From NCBI RefSeq assembly GCF_016741775.1, contig NZ_JAERRK010000001.1, positions 62,001 through 126,000 on the forward strand: a stretch of DNA of 64,000 bases, in the 5' to 3' direction. Positions 8,160 through 16,345 of the stretch are shown in pieces (position 1 is the stretch's first letter; each line of letters opens with the position of its first letter). The notes under the pieces were generated by a model. The model was not told the origin of the DNA and ran no database searches. It saw only the letters and a list, made by a program, of their open reading frames with translations. Position numbers and translations under genes: made by a program. The DNA is from Streptomyces actinomycinicus. Lineage in GTDB: Bacteria; Actinomycetota; Actinomycetes; Streptomycetales; Streptomycetaceae.

Positions 8160-9215
8160 ATGCAGAAGACGGGTGAGCCGGTCGGGGTCCTGGTGGGGGC
8201 CGCGGGGGCCGCCGGGGCCGGGAGCGGGCCCGAGGAGGCGGGTGGGGAGCCGGGCGGGGGGTTGCCCCGGTTCTGGCCCCTGTTGCTCCTGGGGGCCGCC
8301 GTCGTCCCCGGTACGGCCCTCTTCCTGCTCGGACGCTGGGGCGATGCCCCGGCCGTGCAGGCGTGGCGGACCGTGTGTCTGGCGGTCACCGTGCAGGCCC
8401 TGCCCTTCCTGCTGCTCGGTACGGCCCTGTCCGGGGCGATCAACGCCTTCGTGCCGGAGCGGGTGTTCCAGCGGCTGCTGCCACGGCGTCCCGGGCTCGC
8501 CGTTCCGGTGGCCGGGGTCGCGGGGGTCGTCCTGCCGGGGTGCGAGTGCGCTTCCGTGCCGGTGGCCGCCAGCCTGATCGGGCGCGGGGTCACCCCGGCC
8601 GCCGCGTTCGCGTTCCTCCTCTCCGCGCCCGCCATCAACCCGGTCGTCCTCACGGCCACCGCGATCGCGTTCCCCGGCAGCCCGGCCATGGTGCTGGCCC
8701 GGCTGCTCGCCTCGCTCGCCACCGCCCTCGTCATGGGCTGGCTGTGGCTGCGGTTCGGGCGGGCGGAGTGGCTGCGGCCCGTCGTCCGGCACACCGGCCA
8801 CCACCACGGGCGTAGTCGCTGGGACGAGTTCCGGACCGGGTTCCAGCACGACTTCCTGCACGCCGGCGGGTTCCTCGTGCTCGGCGCGATGGCCGCGGCC
8901 ACCTTCAACGTGGCCGTACCGCGGTCCGTGCTCGACACCTTCGCCGGGGCGCCCTGGCTGTCGGTGCTGTTCCTGGCCGGCCTCGCCGTGCTGCTCGCGG
9001 TGTGTTCCGAGGCCGACGCCTTCCTCGCCGCGTCGCTGACCGGCTTCCCGCCGGTCGCGCGGCTGGTGTTCATGGTGGTGGGGCCCATGGTCGACCTGAA
9101 GCTCATCGCCCTGCAGGCGGGGACCTTCGGGCGGGCGTTCGCGGTGCGGTTCTCCGCCGCGACCGTCGTCGTGGCCGTCGCGTGCAGCGTGCTGATCGGT
9201 GGGGTGTTGCTGTGA
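8160..9215 (+). CDS. Permease (DUF318/YcgR-like predicted metal or ion permease)
   Basis: A 351-residue polytopic membrane protein. After a Gly/Ala-rich N-terminal tail come about eight hydrophobic segments. The diagnostic motif GCECASVPVA lies near residue 125, followed by FLLSAPAINPVV, both typical of the ArsP/DUF318 permease superfamily. A second family motif lies late (VCSEADAFLAASL). GGAG at 8151 precedes ATG 8160. It overlaps the next gene by GTGA, a conserved pair in Gram-positive bacteria (YcgR/YcgQ type). The family is often linked to metal or arsenical export; the substrate here cannot be read from sequence. Confidence 0.8.
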   Translation: MQKTGEPVGVLVGAAGAAGAGSGPEEAGGEPGGGLPRFWPLLLLGAAVVPGTALFLLGRWGDAPAVQAWRTVCLAVTVQALPFLLLGTALSGAINAFVPERVFQRLLPRRPGLAVPVAGVAGVVLPGCECASVPVAASLIGRGVTPAAAFAFLLSAPAINPVVLTATAIAFPGSPAMVLARLLASLATALVMGWLWLRFGRAEWLRPVVRHTGHHHGRSRWDEFRTGFQHDFLHAGGFLVLGAMAAATFNVAVPRSVLDTFAGAPWLSVLFLAGLAVLLAVCSEADAFLAASLTGFPPVARLVFMVVGPMVDLKLIALQAGTFGRAFAVRFSAATVVVAVACSVLIGGVLL

Positions 9216-9937
9216 AAAGGTCGCTTCAGGCGGGGCTGCTGGTCCTGTGCGGGCTCGGGTTGCTGCACGTCTCCCTCTTCACCGACCTCTGCCTGCGGTA
9301 CGTGAAGGAGGGGATGCGCCCCCTGCTCGTCGCCTCCGGGGTCGTACTCCTCCTGCTCGGGCTCGCCAGTGCCGTACTCGACCGAGGACGCAAGGACGCC
9401 GAGGACGAGAGCCACGGGCACGATCACGGGTCCGTACCGGGTGTCGCCTGGCTGCTCCTCCTGCCCGCGCTCAGCCTGCTGTTCTACGCCCCACCCGCCC
9501 TCGGCGCCTACACCGCCGCCCGGCAGCCGGCCAAGCCCGTCGCCACCCACGCGGACGACTTCGATCCGCTGCCCCGCACCTCGCCCCTCCCCATGACGCT
9601 GTCCGACTTCACCAGCCGGGTGCGGCAGGACCGCGGGCAGGCCGTCAAGGGCCGCAGCATCCGGCTGGTCGGGTTCGTCACCCCCGGTGGCCGGGACGGT
9701 GGCTGGGACCTGACACGGATCATCCTCAACTGCTGCGCGGCGGACGCCCAGTCCGTGAAGGTGCGGATCTACGGCGGTCCCGCCCTGCCCGCGAACACAT
9801 GGGTGGCGGTGACCGGGACCTGGCACCCGGGCGGGAAGCTGGGCACCGGCTCCGCTCCGGTCGCGCTCGACGCCCGCACGGTCACGAAGGTGGCCCGGCC
9901 GACGAACGGCTACCAGGACGCCCTGCCCCTGGGGTGA
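9212..9937 (+). CDS. TIGR03943/DUF1980-type membrane protein, partner of the permease
   Basis: A 241-residue protein starting with GTG 9212 inside the stop of the permease. Two N-terminal transmembrane segments (residues 5-20 and 32-50) are followed by a His-rich HGHDHG loop, a third membrane span and an extracytoplasmic OB-like C-terminal domain (RLVGFVTPGG, TRIILNCCAADAQSV, WVAVTGTWHPGGKLG). The CCAADA motif and overall layout match the TIGR03943 family that always accompanies DUF318 permeases. The His cluster and paired cysteines suggest metal binding. The pair probably forms one complex. Confidence 0.8.
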   Translation: MKRSLQAGLLVLCGLGLLHVSLFTDLCLRYVKEGMRPLLVASGVVLLLLGLASAVLDRGRKDAEDESHGHDHGSVPGVAWLLLLPALSLLFYAPPALGAYTAARQPAKPVATHADDFDPLPRTSPLPMTLSDFTSRVRQDRGQAVKGRSIRLVGFVTPGGRDGGWDLTRIILNCCAADAQSVKVRIYGGPALPANTWVAVTGTWHPGGKLGTGSAPVALDARTVTKVARPTNGYQDALPLG

Positions 9938-9962
9938 CCTTCACGGCCGTATGCCGGCGAAG

Positions 9963-10072
9963 TCGTTCACTCGTCCGGTCCAGCCGTCCAGCCGTCCGGT
10001 CCGGTCGTCCAGCCGTCCGGTCCGGCTGTCCGGTCCGGCCGTCCGGTCGTTCAGTCCAGCCGTCCCGGTACG
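9963..10072. repeat. Degenerate short tandem repeat, GTCCGGTC/CAGCC type
   Basis: About 110 bases made of alternating 8-11-base units such as CGTCCGGTC, CAGCCGTC and CGGCCGTC, located between the TIGR03943-type gene and the sortase. The units are too irregular for CRISPR and do not code. They are likely slippage-generated. Confidence 0.8.
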
Positions 10073-10173
10073 CGGGCCGGGAGCCCGTGCCCGCTGTCCA
10101 TGCCCTTCCGGCTCTGGCCAGTTGAGGGCGCTGCGCCTATCGTGCGGGCGGCTCCGGCTGGAGGTGGGTGCGG

Positions 10174-11034
10174 ATGCGGGCGGCGGCGGGCGTACGGGTC
10201 GTACGGCACGGGGATCTGCGGCGGCGTGCCCGGCGCAGGCGGGTGCTGTGGGGCGGGGGCGAGGCGCTCGTCACCGTCGGGCTGGTCCTCCTGCTGCTCG
10301 TCGTACACCAGCTGTGGTGGACCAACCGGGAGGCCCGGCGCGGTGCCGAGCGGAAGGTGGAGGCGCTGGAGAGGGAATGGTCGAGCGGGGCGGCGGGGGG
10401 CGGGAGCGGAACCAACGGCGGGAGCGGAGGCAGCGGCGGAGGCGGGAGCGGAGGCAGCGGCGGAGGCGGGGGCGGAGGCGGAGGCGGCGGCAGGGGTGCC
10501 GGCAGTGGCTCCGCGACCCCCGGCCCGGCCGGCGAGTCCCGCGCGCCACAGCGGTCGTACGCGCCCGTGTCCCTGCCCCGGCGGTCCCAGGCGTACGCCG
10601 TGCTGACCATCCCGCGGCTCGGTCTCCGCGTCCCGGTCGCCGAGGGCGTGAGCAAGGCCGGTGTCCTGAACAAGGGGTACGTCGGTCACTATCGCGGCAC
10701 GCAGCAGCCCGGCCAGGCCGGCAACTTCGCGCTCGCCGGGCACCGGAACACGCACGGCGAGCCGTTCCGGTACCTGCCGCGGCTGCGGGCGGGGGACGCC
10801 GTCGAGGTGGAGACGCGGACGGCTGCGTTCACGTACCGGGTCGACAGAGTCCTGCCGCGGACGTCGGCGAGGGACTCGGGGGTCGTCCGGCCCGTTCCGC
10901 GCTCCCTCGTCCGGCCCGGGTACGGGTACGACGAGCCGGGCTACTACCTCACCCTGACCACCTGCACCCCCGAGTTCACCTCCCGGTACCGGCTGGTGGT
11001 GTGGGGGAAGCTGGTGTCCATGCGGCCGAGGTGA
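10174..11034 (+). CDS. Class E sortase
   Basis: A sortase with an N-terminal Arg-rich cytoplasmic tail, one signal-anchor helix (residues about 33-50) and a Gly/Ser low-complexity linker near residues 75-115. The catalytic domain carries His in LAGHRNTHG, Cys in LTTCTPEF and Arg in SRYRLVVWG near the end. Such enzymes recognise LAXTG-type signals and attach proteins to the Streptomyces cell wall. ATG 10174 is chosen because GGAGGT at 10160-10165 gives proper spacing; GTG 10168 is too close. The linker is unusually long and glycine-pure. A plausible substrate, the LARTG protein, is encoded at 19337-20302. Confidence 0.85.
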   Translation: MRAAAGVRVVRHGDLRRRARRRRVLWGGGEALVTVGLVLLLLVVHQLWWTNREARRGAERKVEALEREWSSGAAGGGSGTNGGSGGSGGGGSGGSGGGGGGGGGGGRGAGSGSATPGPAGESRAPQRSYAPVSLPRRSQAYAVLTIPRLGLRVPVAEGVSKAGVLNKGYVGHYRGTQQPGQAGNFALAGHRNTHGEPFRYLPRLRAGDAVEVETRTAAFTYRVDRVLPRTSARDSGVVRPVPRSLVRPGYGYDEPGYYLTLTTCTPEFTSRYRLVVWGKLVSMRPR

Positions 11035-11361
11035 AGTCATCGGCCGGGCCCAGGCCACCGCGCCGGGTGAAGTCCCCGGGCCGAGCTGGGGCGTCGCGGC
11101 CGAGGTGAGATCCCCGGGCTCGGTGAGGTCGTCGACTCCGGCCGCTCGGCCTCCCCGCGCGACCGCGCCGCCGCCTCCGCCCGCGCTCGGCATCAGGTCC
11201 ATGGCCGGCCTCGGTGCGACACCTCAGCGCCCCAGCCCCTTCGGCGCCCCCGCCCCCTCGACACCCCTGCCCCTTCGGCGCCCCCGCCCCCTCGCGCCCC
11301 TGCCCCTTCGGCGCCCCTGCCCCTTCGGCGTCCCTGCCCCCTCGGCGCGCTCCCCGGCCGT
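11035..11361. repeat. Intergenic stretch with C-rich tandem repeat
   Basis: This gap between the convergent sortase and MFS genes contains no recognisable gene. From about 11225 to 11345 it consists of repeated CCCCTTCGGCGCCCC- and GCCCCCTCG-like units of roughly 15-17 bases, again a minisatellite. The first part (11035-11130) repeats GGTGAAGTC/GGTGAGATCCCCGG-like words three times. No strong rho-independent terminator was recognised. Confidence 0.6.
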
Positions 11362-12753
11362 TCACCCCCGTTCCCGCGGTCCCAGCACGCTCGCCACCCC
11401 CGCCACTGCCAGTCCCGCCGACACCAGCAGGGCGGTGTCGGCGCCCCGGGCCAGGTCGTCGGCCGACGTGGCGAGGGCGATGGTCAGGGCCACGCCGGCG
11501 CAGGAGCCGATGTAGCGGAAGGTCTGCTGGGCGCCGGAGCCCATCGCCGCGCGCTCCCGGGGCACCGACTCGACGGCGAGCAGCGGCAGCGCGCCGTTCA
11601 GCAGGCCGCTGCCGATGCCGCCGACGATCAGGCCAGGCAGCAGGCGGGGCCAGGATCCGGAGCCGATGGCGCCGAGCATCGTCAGGGCGGCGGCCGTGTG
11701 CAGCGCGAAGCCGAGGGCGAGCTGGGTGCGCGGGGGGACGCGGCCGGCCAGGTGCTTGACCTGGAGGGCGACGACGAAGCTCAGGCCGGACCAGAGCAGG
11801 AGCAGCCAGGCCGTGGCCAGCGGGGACAGCCGGAGCGCCTGCTGGAGCAGGGCCGGCAGGAAGCTGAACGTGCCGATGACGGCGAGGCCGGTGAACAGGC
11901 CGCCGGCGGAGGAGGCCAGGAACTGGGGGCGGCGCAGCAGACCGAGGTCGATCATCGGGGTGCCGGAGCGGTGTTCCACCGCGACGAACACGGCGACCAG
12001 GAGGACGGCCGCGGCCAGGAGCAGACCCACCGGGGCGCGCAGCCAGCCGTCCCGGCCCAGGGTGAGGGCCGCGACCAGGGCGACCAGGGCGAGGCCGAAG
12101 GTGAGGGCGCCGAGCACGTCGGGCCGGCCGCCGCGCGGGGCGCGGGACTCGGTCAGTGCCCGGGTGCCGAGTGCGGCCACGACGAGAGCGGCGGCGCCCA
12201 GGACGCCGTAGCCGATCCGCCAGCTCGGCAGTGCGCCGGCGATCAGCGGGCCCACGGCGATACCGCCGCTGACGAAGGCGCCCCACACGCCGGTGGCGTG
12301 CAGCCGGCCGCGCGGGCTGGGGAAGGCGTGCACGATCAGGCCCAGGCTGCTGGCCAGCAGGGCCGCGCTCGCGGCGCCCTGGGCGATGCGGGCCAGGGTG
12401 AACAGCCAGGTCGAGGTCGTGAACGCGCCGAGGGCGGTGGTGAGGCCCAGTCCGAGGGTGCCGGCGAGGAAGATCCGGCGGCGGCCGTAGTCGTCGGCGA
12501 GGCTGCCGGCCACCAGGAGGAGCGCGGCGAGACCGAGGGGGGTGCCGTTGAGCAGCCAGGCCTGGGCGGAGAGGGGGGTGTGCAGGTCGGCCGCGGTGTC
12601 GGGCAGCGTGACCATCGGGGCGGTGTACGTCATCAGGGCCACGGCGGTGGCGGCGCTGGTCAGGGCGAGGGTGGCCCGTGGCCCGGCGGGGGTGGCCCGG
12701 GCAGGGGTGCTGCGTACGGCTGCGGGGGCGGTGACGGAGTCGAGCCCGGTCAT
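11362..12753 (-). CDS. MFS drug-type exporter
   Basis: A 463-residue major facilitator superfamily protein of the EmrB/QacA-like group. It has roughly 12-14 hydrophobic helices, the loop motif SLADDYGRRRIFLAGT near residue 85 (motif A form GxLaDxxGrR), and GVWGAFVSGGIAVGPLIAG (motif C, antiporter signature) near 155-173. It is divergently transcribed from an HxlR-family regulator, and the 144-base spacer carries two copies of one palindromic motif. The expected arrangement is a repressor controlling an efflux pump. The substrate is unknown. Confidence 0.85.
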   Translation of the reverse strand: MTGLDSVTAPAAVRSTPARATPAGPRATLALTSAATAVALMTYTAPMVTLPDTAADLHTPLSAQAWLLNGTPLGLAALLLVAGSLADDYGRRRIFLAGTLGLGLTTALGAFTTSTWLFTLARIAQGAASAALLASSLGLIVHAFPSPRGRLHATGVWGAFVSGGIAVGPLIAGALPSWRIGYGVLGAAALVVAALGTRALTESRAPRGGRPDVLGALTFGLALVALVAALTLGRDGWLRAPVGLLLAAAVLLVAVFVAVEHRSGTPMIDLGLLRRPQFLASSAGGLFTGLAVIGTFSFLPALLQQALRLSPLATAWLLLLWSGLSFVVALQVKHLAGRVPPRTQLALGFALHTAAALTMLGAIGSGSWPRLLPGLIVGGIGSGLLNGALPLLAVESVPRERAAMGSGAQQTFRYIGSCAGVALTIALATSADDLARGADTALLVSAGLAVAGVASVLGPRERG

Positions 12754-12806
12754 GGCCTGTCCTGTCCTTCCGGGCCCCCGGGCTGTCCGGAGGGCCTGCG
12801 GCTGTC

Positions 12807-12866
12807 GGTTCGGTCATTGAACTGACCTGTCGGGCCAGCGTAACACCGTAGGTTCGTTCATTGAAC
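12807..12866. promoter_or_regulatory. Twin operators GGTTCGKTCATTGAAC between MFS and HxlR genes
   Basis: GGTTCGGTCATTGAAC at 12807-12822 and GGTTCGTTCATTGAAC at 12851-12866 differ at one base. Each is an imperfect palindrome (GGTTC/GAAC arms), and they are exactly 44 bases apart, about four helical turns. One lies near each divergent gene, as expected for the HxlR protein repressing the exporter and itself. Confidence 0.7.
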
Positions 12867-12897
12867 CAATTGCGCCGAAGTGGTTACAGTGGACGGC

Positions 12898-13437
12898 ATG
12901 GCACTGGGCAAGGACTACGCGACGCAGGAGTGCTCGATCGCCCGCGCGCTGGAGGTCGTCGGCGAGCGGTGGACCCTGCTCGTCGTCCGCGACGCGCTCT
13001 ACGGCGTCCGGCGCTACAACGACTTCCTCGTCCACCTCGGCATCCCGCGTGCCGTCCTCTCGGCCCGGCTGCGCACGCTGACCGAGGAGGGCATCCTCGA
13101 GAAGCGCCGGTACCAGGAGGCGCCGCCCAGGGACGAGTACGTCGTCACCGACCGCGGAGCCGCCCTGTGGCCCGTGCTGCGCGCCCTCGGCCAGTGGGGG
13201 CGCGATCACGTCGACGCCAGCCGGCTGCGGATCTTCCGGCACGCGGACTGCGGCGGGACCGTCGAGTCGTACGGAATGTGTGACGCCTGCGGAACTCTCG
13301 TGCCGGTGTCGGACGTTGTGATGGTGCCGGGGCCGGAACTCGACTCCGCACCGGCGGATCCGGTCAGCAGGGCACTGCTGCGGCCCAAGCGGCTGCTGGA
13401 GCCCTTGGAGACCGATCCCGGGCAGCACGTGGACTGA
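12898..13437 (+). CDS. HxlR-family winged-helix transcriptional regulator
   Basis: A 179-residue protein. It opens with the family signature CSIARALEVVGERWTLLVVRD (quoted in part), then RYNDFLVHLGIPRAVLSARL and YVVTDRGAALWPVL, which are the recognition helix and wing of HxlR/MarR-like regulators. A C-terminal extension contains HADCGGTVESYGMCDACGTL, four cysteines that could bind zinc and are seen in a subset of longer HxlR proteins. It probably represses the divergent MFS gene through the twin operators; ligand unknown. ATG 12898 fits the start of the conserved domain. Confidence 0.85.
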   Translation: MALGKDYATQECSIARALEVVGERWTLLVVRDALYGVRRYNDFLVHLGIPRAVLSARLRTLTEEGILEKRRYQEAPPRDEYVVTDRGAALWPVLRALGQWGRDHVDASRLRIFRHADCGGTVESYGMCDACGTLVPVSDVVMVPGPELDSAPADPVSRALLRPKRLLEPLETDPGQHVD

Positions 13438-13467
13438 CGATCGGTGAGGGAAAGGGGGGGAGTGCTG

Positions 13468-13797
13468 ATGCGCAGCAGTGTCGCCGTCGTGCGCCCCCTC
13501 GCCCTGCTGCTGGTCCTGGCGCAGTTGCTGCTGCTCCAGGCCGCGTTGCCCGGCACCGGCGGTCTCACCATCACCACCGCCGTCGCCCTCGCCGCGACCG
13601 CCACCGCCGCCGCGGTGCTCGCCGCCGGCATCCTGCTGACCGGGCGCTGCGCCCCCGTCGTACGCCCCGCCCGCGTCCGTACGGCGATACGCGACCGGGA
13701 CCGCCGTACGGCATTCCTGCCCCAGCGCGACCCCGACGCGCCCGGCCGGCGGCGGCCCAGAGCACCCGGACACGCCGGTCCGGCGACCGCCGCGTAG
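13468..13797 (+). CDS. DUF6412-like small membrane protein
   Basis: A 109-residue protein from ATG 13468, which follows GGGGGGAG. It has two hydrophobic segments (residues about 8-25 and 33-53), then a basic tail with the recognisable stretch RTAIRDRDRRTAFLPQRDPD. In Streptomyces this small protein is regularly found just before a YidC/Oxa1-like gene, as here (next gene 118 bases downstream). A role in membrane protein insertion is inferred from that pairing only. Confidence 0.7.
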   Translation: MRSSVAVVRPLALLLVLAQLLLLQAALPGTGGLTITTAVALAATATAAAVLAAGILLTGRCAPVVRPARVRTAIRDRDRRTAFLPQRDPDAPGRRRPRAPGHAGPATAA

Positions 13798-13914
13798 GGC
13801 ACGTTCCGCACACCTCAGCACGTGACCCCGCGCGGGTCGTCATGCCGATCTCCGCTCATGACCGGTCGTTCTCCGGTCGCTTCCGGCACGACGAGACCCC
13901 CGGAGGGCTCACCC

Positions 13915-14625
13915 ATGTCCGTTTTCGCCCGCATCGTCGAGCAGCTGGCCGAGCTGCTGACCCCGCTCTTCCACGCCTCCGCGGCAGCCGCCGCGATCGT
14001 CCTGTTCACCGCGCTGGTACGGCTCCTCGTCCACCCGCTGTCCCGGGCCGCCGCCCGCGGCCGGCGCGCCCGGGCCGCGCTCCAGCCGAGAGTCGCCGAA
14101 CTGCGCCGCAAGCACGCCAAGGATCCGCAGCGGCTCCAGCAGGCGGTGCTGGAGCTGCACGCCGAGGAGAAGGTCTCGCCGCTCTCCGGCTGCCTGCCCA
14201 GCCTGCTCCAGGCGCCCGCCTTCTTCCTCCTCTACCACCTCTTCTCCAGCGGTTCGATCGGCGGTGACGACAACGGCTTGCTCGCCCACCGGCTGTTCGC
14301 CGCCCCGCTCGGCGGACGCTGGACCGACGCGCTCGCCGACGGCGGACCGTTCGGTCCGGCCGGGCTGGTCTACCTGGGCCTCTTCGTGGTCGCCGCGGCC
14401 GTCGCCGCCGTGAACTTCCGGCGCGCCCGGCGGACGATGGCCGAGCAGCCGATACCGGCCGGCGCCGGCGGCGAGCTGCCCGGGCTCGGCGCGGCCACCC
14501 GGATCATGCCGTTCCTGTCCTTCTTCACGCTCGTCACCGTGGCGGTCGTCCCGCTCGCCGCCGCCCTCTACCTCGTCACCAGCACGGCTTGGAGCGCCGC
14601 CGAACAGGCTCTGCTGTCCCGCTGA
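13915..14625 (+). CDS. YidC/Oxa1-family membrane protein insertase
   Basis: A 236-residue protein preceded by GGAGGG (13901-13906). Transmembrane segments lie near residues 20-40, 95-115, 145-165 and 200-225, separated by the basic cytoplasmic segment RVAELRRKHAKDPQRLQQAV. The hallmark SPLSGCLPSLLQAPAFFLLY is present. It lacks the long C-terminal tail of the housekeeping YidC and is therefore a short paralogue, probably specialised. It follows the DUF6412 gene in the same direction. Confidence 0.85.
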   Translation: MSVFARIVEQLAELLTPLFHASAAAAAIVLFTALVRLLVHPLSRAAARGRRARAALQPRVAELRRKHAKDPQRLQQAVLELHAEEKVSPLSGCLPSLLQAPAFFLLYHLFSSGSIGGDDNGLLAHRLFAAPLGGRWTDALADGGPFGPAGLVYLGLFVVAAAVAAVNFRRARRTMAEQPIPAGAGGELPGLGAATRIMPFLSFFTLVTVAVVPLAAALYLVTSTAWSAAEQALLSR

Positions 14626-14776
14626 GCGGGCGAGCGGCATCCCCGGGACGGGGCCTGGTTACGGTCCAGTACGTGAACAAGGTCTTGCGGAGTGGACAGG
14701 GGAATTGGAGGATCAGCCAGTCCTCCGATGGCTGCACCCATCGGCCGGGCGCCCGCGATCGAGGGAGATTGTGACC

Positions 14777-15634
14777 ATGAAGCTGCTGCGAGTCGGTACG
14801 GCAGGGGCGGAGCGCCCTGCACTGCTCGACGCCGAGGGGGCCCTGCGGGACCTCTCGGGCCTCGTGGACGACATCGACGGCGCGCTCCTCGCCGACGAGA
14901 CCGCGCTCGGCCGGGTCCGGGCGGCCGCCGAATCCGGTGAGCTGCCCGTGCTGGACCCGGCCGGACTGCGGATCGGACCCCCGCTCGGCCGCATCGGGAA
15001 AGTCGTGTGCATCGGCCTCAACTACCACGACCACGCCCGCGAGACGGGCGCCGAGCCGCCGCCCGAGCCCGTGGTCTTCCTCAAGGCGCCGGACACGGTC
15101 GTCGGACCGCACGACACCGTGCTGGTGCCGCGCGGTTCGGTGAAGACCGACTGGGAGGTCGAACTCGCGGTCGTCATCGGCCGCACGGCCCGCTACCTGG
15201 AGTCGGCCGAGGAGGGGCTCGCACACGTCGCCGGGTACGCGGTGGCGCACGACGTCTCCGAGCGGGAGTTCCAGATCGAGCGCGGCGGAACCTGGGACAA
15301 GGGCAAGAACTGCGAGACGTTCAACCCGCTGGGCCCCTGGCTGGTCACGGCCGACGAGGTACCGGACCCGCAGCGGCTGCCGCTGAGGCTGTGGGTCAAC
15401 GGGGAGCTGAGGCAGGACGGTACGACGGCCGAGCAGATCTTCCCCGTCGGCGAGGTGGTGCGGTACCTCAGCCGGTTCATGACGCTGCACCCCGGGGACG
15501 TCATCAACACCGGGACGCCGGCCGGGGTCGCGATGGGGCAGCCGGAGCCCAAGCCGTACCTGCGCAGCGGGGACGTGGTGGAGCTGGAGATCGAGGGCCT
15601 GGGCCGGCAGCGGCAGGAACTGAAGGACGCGTAG
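14777..15634 (+). CDS. Fumarylacetoacetate hydrolase-family enzyme
   Basis: A 285-residue protein with the FAH C-terminal fold: KVVCIGLNYHDHARETG, metal ligands in WEVELAVVIGR, AHDVSEREFQ, and KNCETFNPLGPWLVTADEV, ending with HPGDVINTGTPAGVAMG. These match 2-keto-4-pentenoate hydratase / HpaG-like / ureidoglycolate lyase-like proteins, which use Mg or Mn to cleave or hydrate 2-oxo acids. GAGGGAG at 14761 serves ATG 14777 (GTG 14771 is closer but possible). There is no pathway neighbour, so the substrate is open. Confidence 0.8.
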   Translation: MKLLRVGTAGAERPALLDAEGALRDLSGLVDDIDGALLADETALGRVRAAAESGELPVLDPAGLRIGPPLGRIGKVVCIGLNYHDHARETGAEPPPEPVVFLKAPDTVVGPHDTVLVPRGSVKTDWEVELAVVIGRTARYLESAEEGLAHVAGYAVAHDVSEREFQIERGGTWDKGKNCETFNPLGPWLVTADEVPDPQRLPLRLWVNGELRQDGTTAEQIFPVGEVVRYLSRFMTLHPGDVINTGTPAGVAMGQPEPKPYLRSGDVVELEIEGLGRQRQELKDA

Positions 15635-15636
15635 CG

Positions 15637-15810
15637 GCTCCGCCGGGAGCGCCGGGAGTGCCGGAAACGATGGGAGCGCCGAAACGCCGGGAGCGCTGGG
15701 AATGCCGAGCGCCCCGGGCACCCGGAGATCTTGGAACGCCGGGTACCCGGAGTTTCGGGGGCGCCGGGCACCCGGAGCCCGGGGAGCGCCGAGTACCGGC
15801 CGGGGGGCGT
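15637..15810. repeat. Degenerate tandem repeat with GCCGGGAGCG / CACCCGGAG words
   Basis: About 170 bases immediately after the FAH gene, consisting of GCCGGGA(G/A)(C/T)GC and GGGCACCCGGAG units of about 10-17 bases. It lies between convergent genes, so it may also fold as a terminator, but no poly-T tract follows. Confidence 0.65.
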
Positions 15811-15835
15811 CCCGGGCGGTGCTCGGCGCCGTGCC

Positions 15836-16345
15836 TCAGCCGGCCGAACGGCCGAGGAACTCCTCCAGCGCCTCCACCACGAGCCGGTGGTCCTGGAGCT
15901 GGGGCAGTCCGGAGACGGTCACCGCGCCGATCACGCCCGCGCCCTCGACCGTGATCGGGAACGAGCCGCCGTGGGCCGCGTAGGTGTCCGGGTCGAGACG
16001 GGAGGAGTCCTCGAACGTGGTGCCCTTGGCCCGGAAGCGGGTGCCGACCAGGTAGGAGGAGGCGCCGTAGCGCTCCACCACCCGGCGCTTGCGGGCGATC
16101 CAGGCGTCGTTGTCCAGGGCGGAGCCCGGCAGTGCCGCGTGGAAGAGCTGCTGGCCGGCGCGGTGGATGTCGATGGCGACCGGCGCCCGGCGCTCCCGGG
16201 CCAGCCGGACCAGCAGGGAGCCGAGAGCCCAGGCGTCGTCGTACGTGAACCGCCCGAAGACCAGGCGGCGTTCCTGCTCCTCCAGTTCCTGCACGCCCGG
16301 GGTGAGTTCGGGTGTCGGCCTGGGGGCGATGTGCGGCTGATGCAT
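15836..16345 (-). CDS. UPF0303 / heme-degrading-domain-like protein
   Basis: A 169-residue protein of the UPF0303 (GlcG/HbpS-like, YBR137W-like) family: QELEEQERRLVFGRFTYDDAW, PVAIDIHRAGQQLFHAALPG, WIARKRRVVERYG and HGGSFPITVEGAGVIGAVTVSGL are characteristic. The start ATG shares a base with the stop of the Gfo/Idh gene (ATGA overlap), so the two are translated together. Members bind heme or small molecules or are uncharacterised; the coupling suggests a role beside the oxidoreductase. Confidence 0.8.
   Translation of the reverse strand: MHQPHIAPRPTPELTPGVQELEEQERRLVFGRFTYDDAWALGSLLVRLARERRAPVAIDIHRAGQQLFHAALPGSALDNDAWIARKRRVVERYGASSYLVGTRFRAKGTTFEDSSRLDPDTYAAHGGSFPITVEGAGVIGAVTVSGLPQLQDHRLVVEALEEFLGRSAG

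Noticed and set aside
13822..13914. Longer N-terminus for the YidC-like protein
   Set aside because: The upstream GTG-initiated extension lacks a ribosome-binding site, whereas ATG 13915 has GGAGGG at proper distance.
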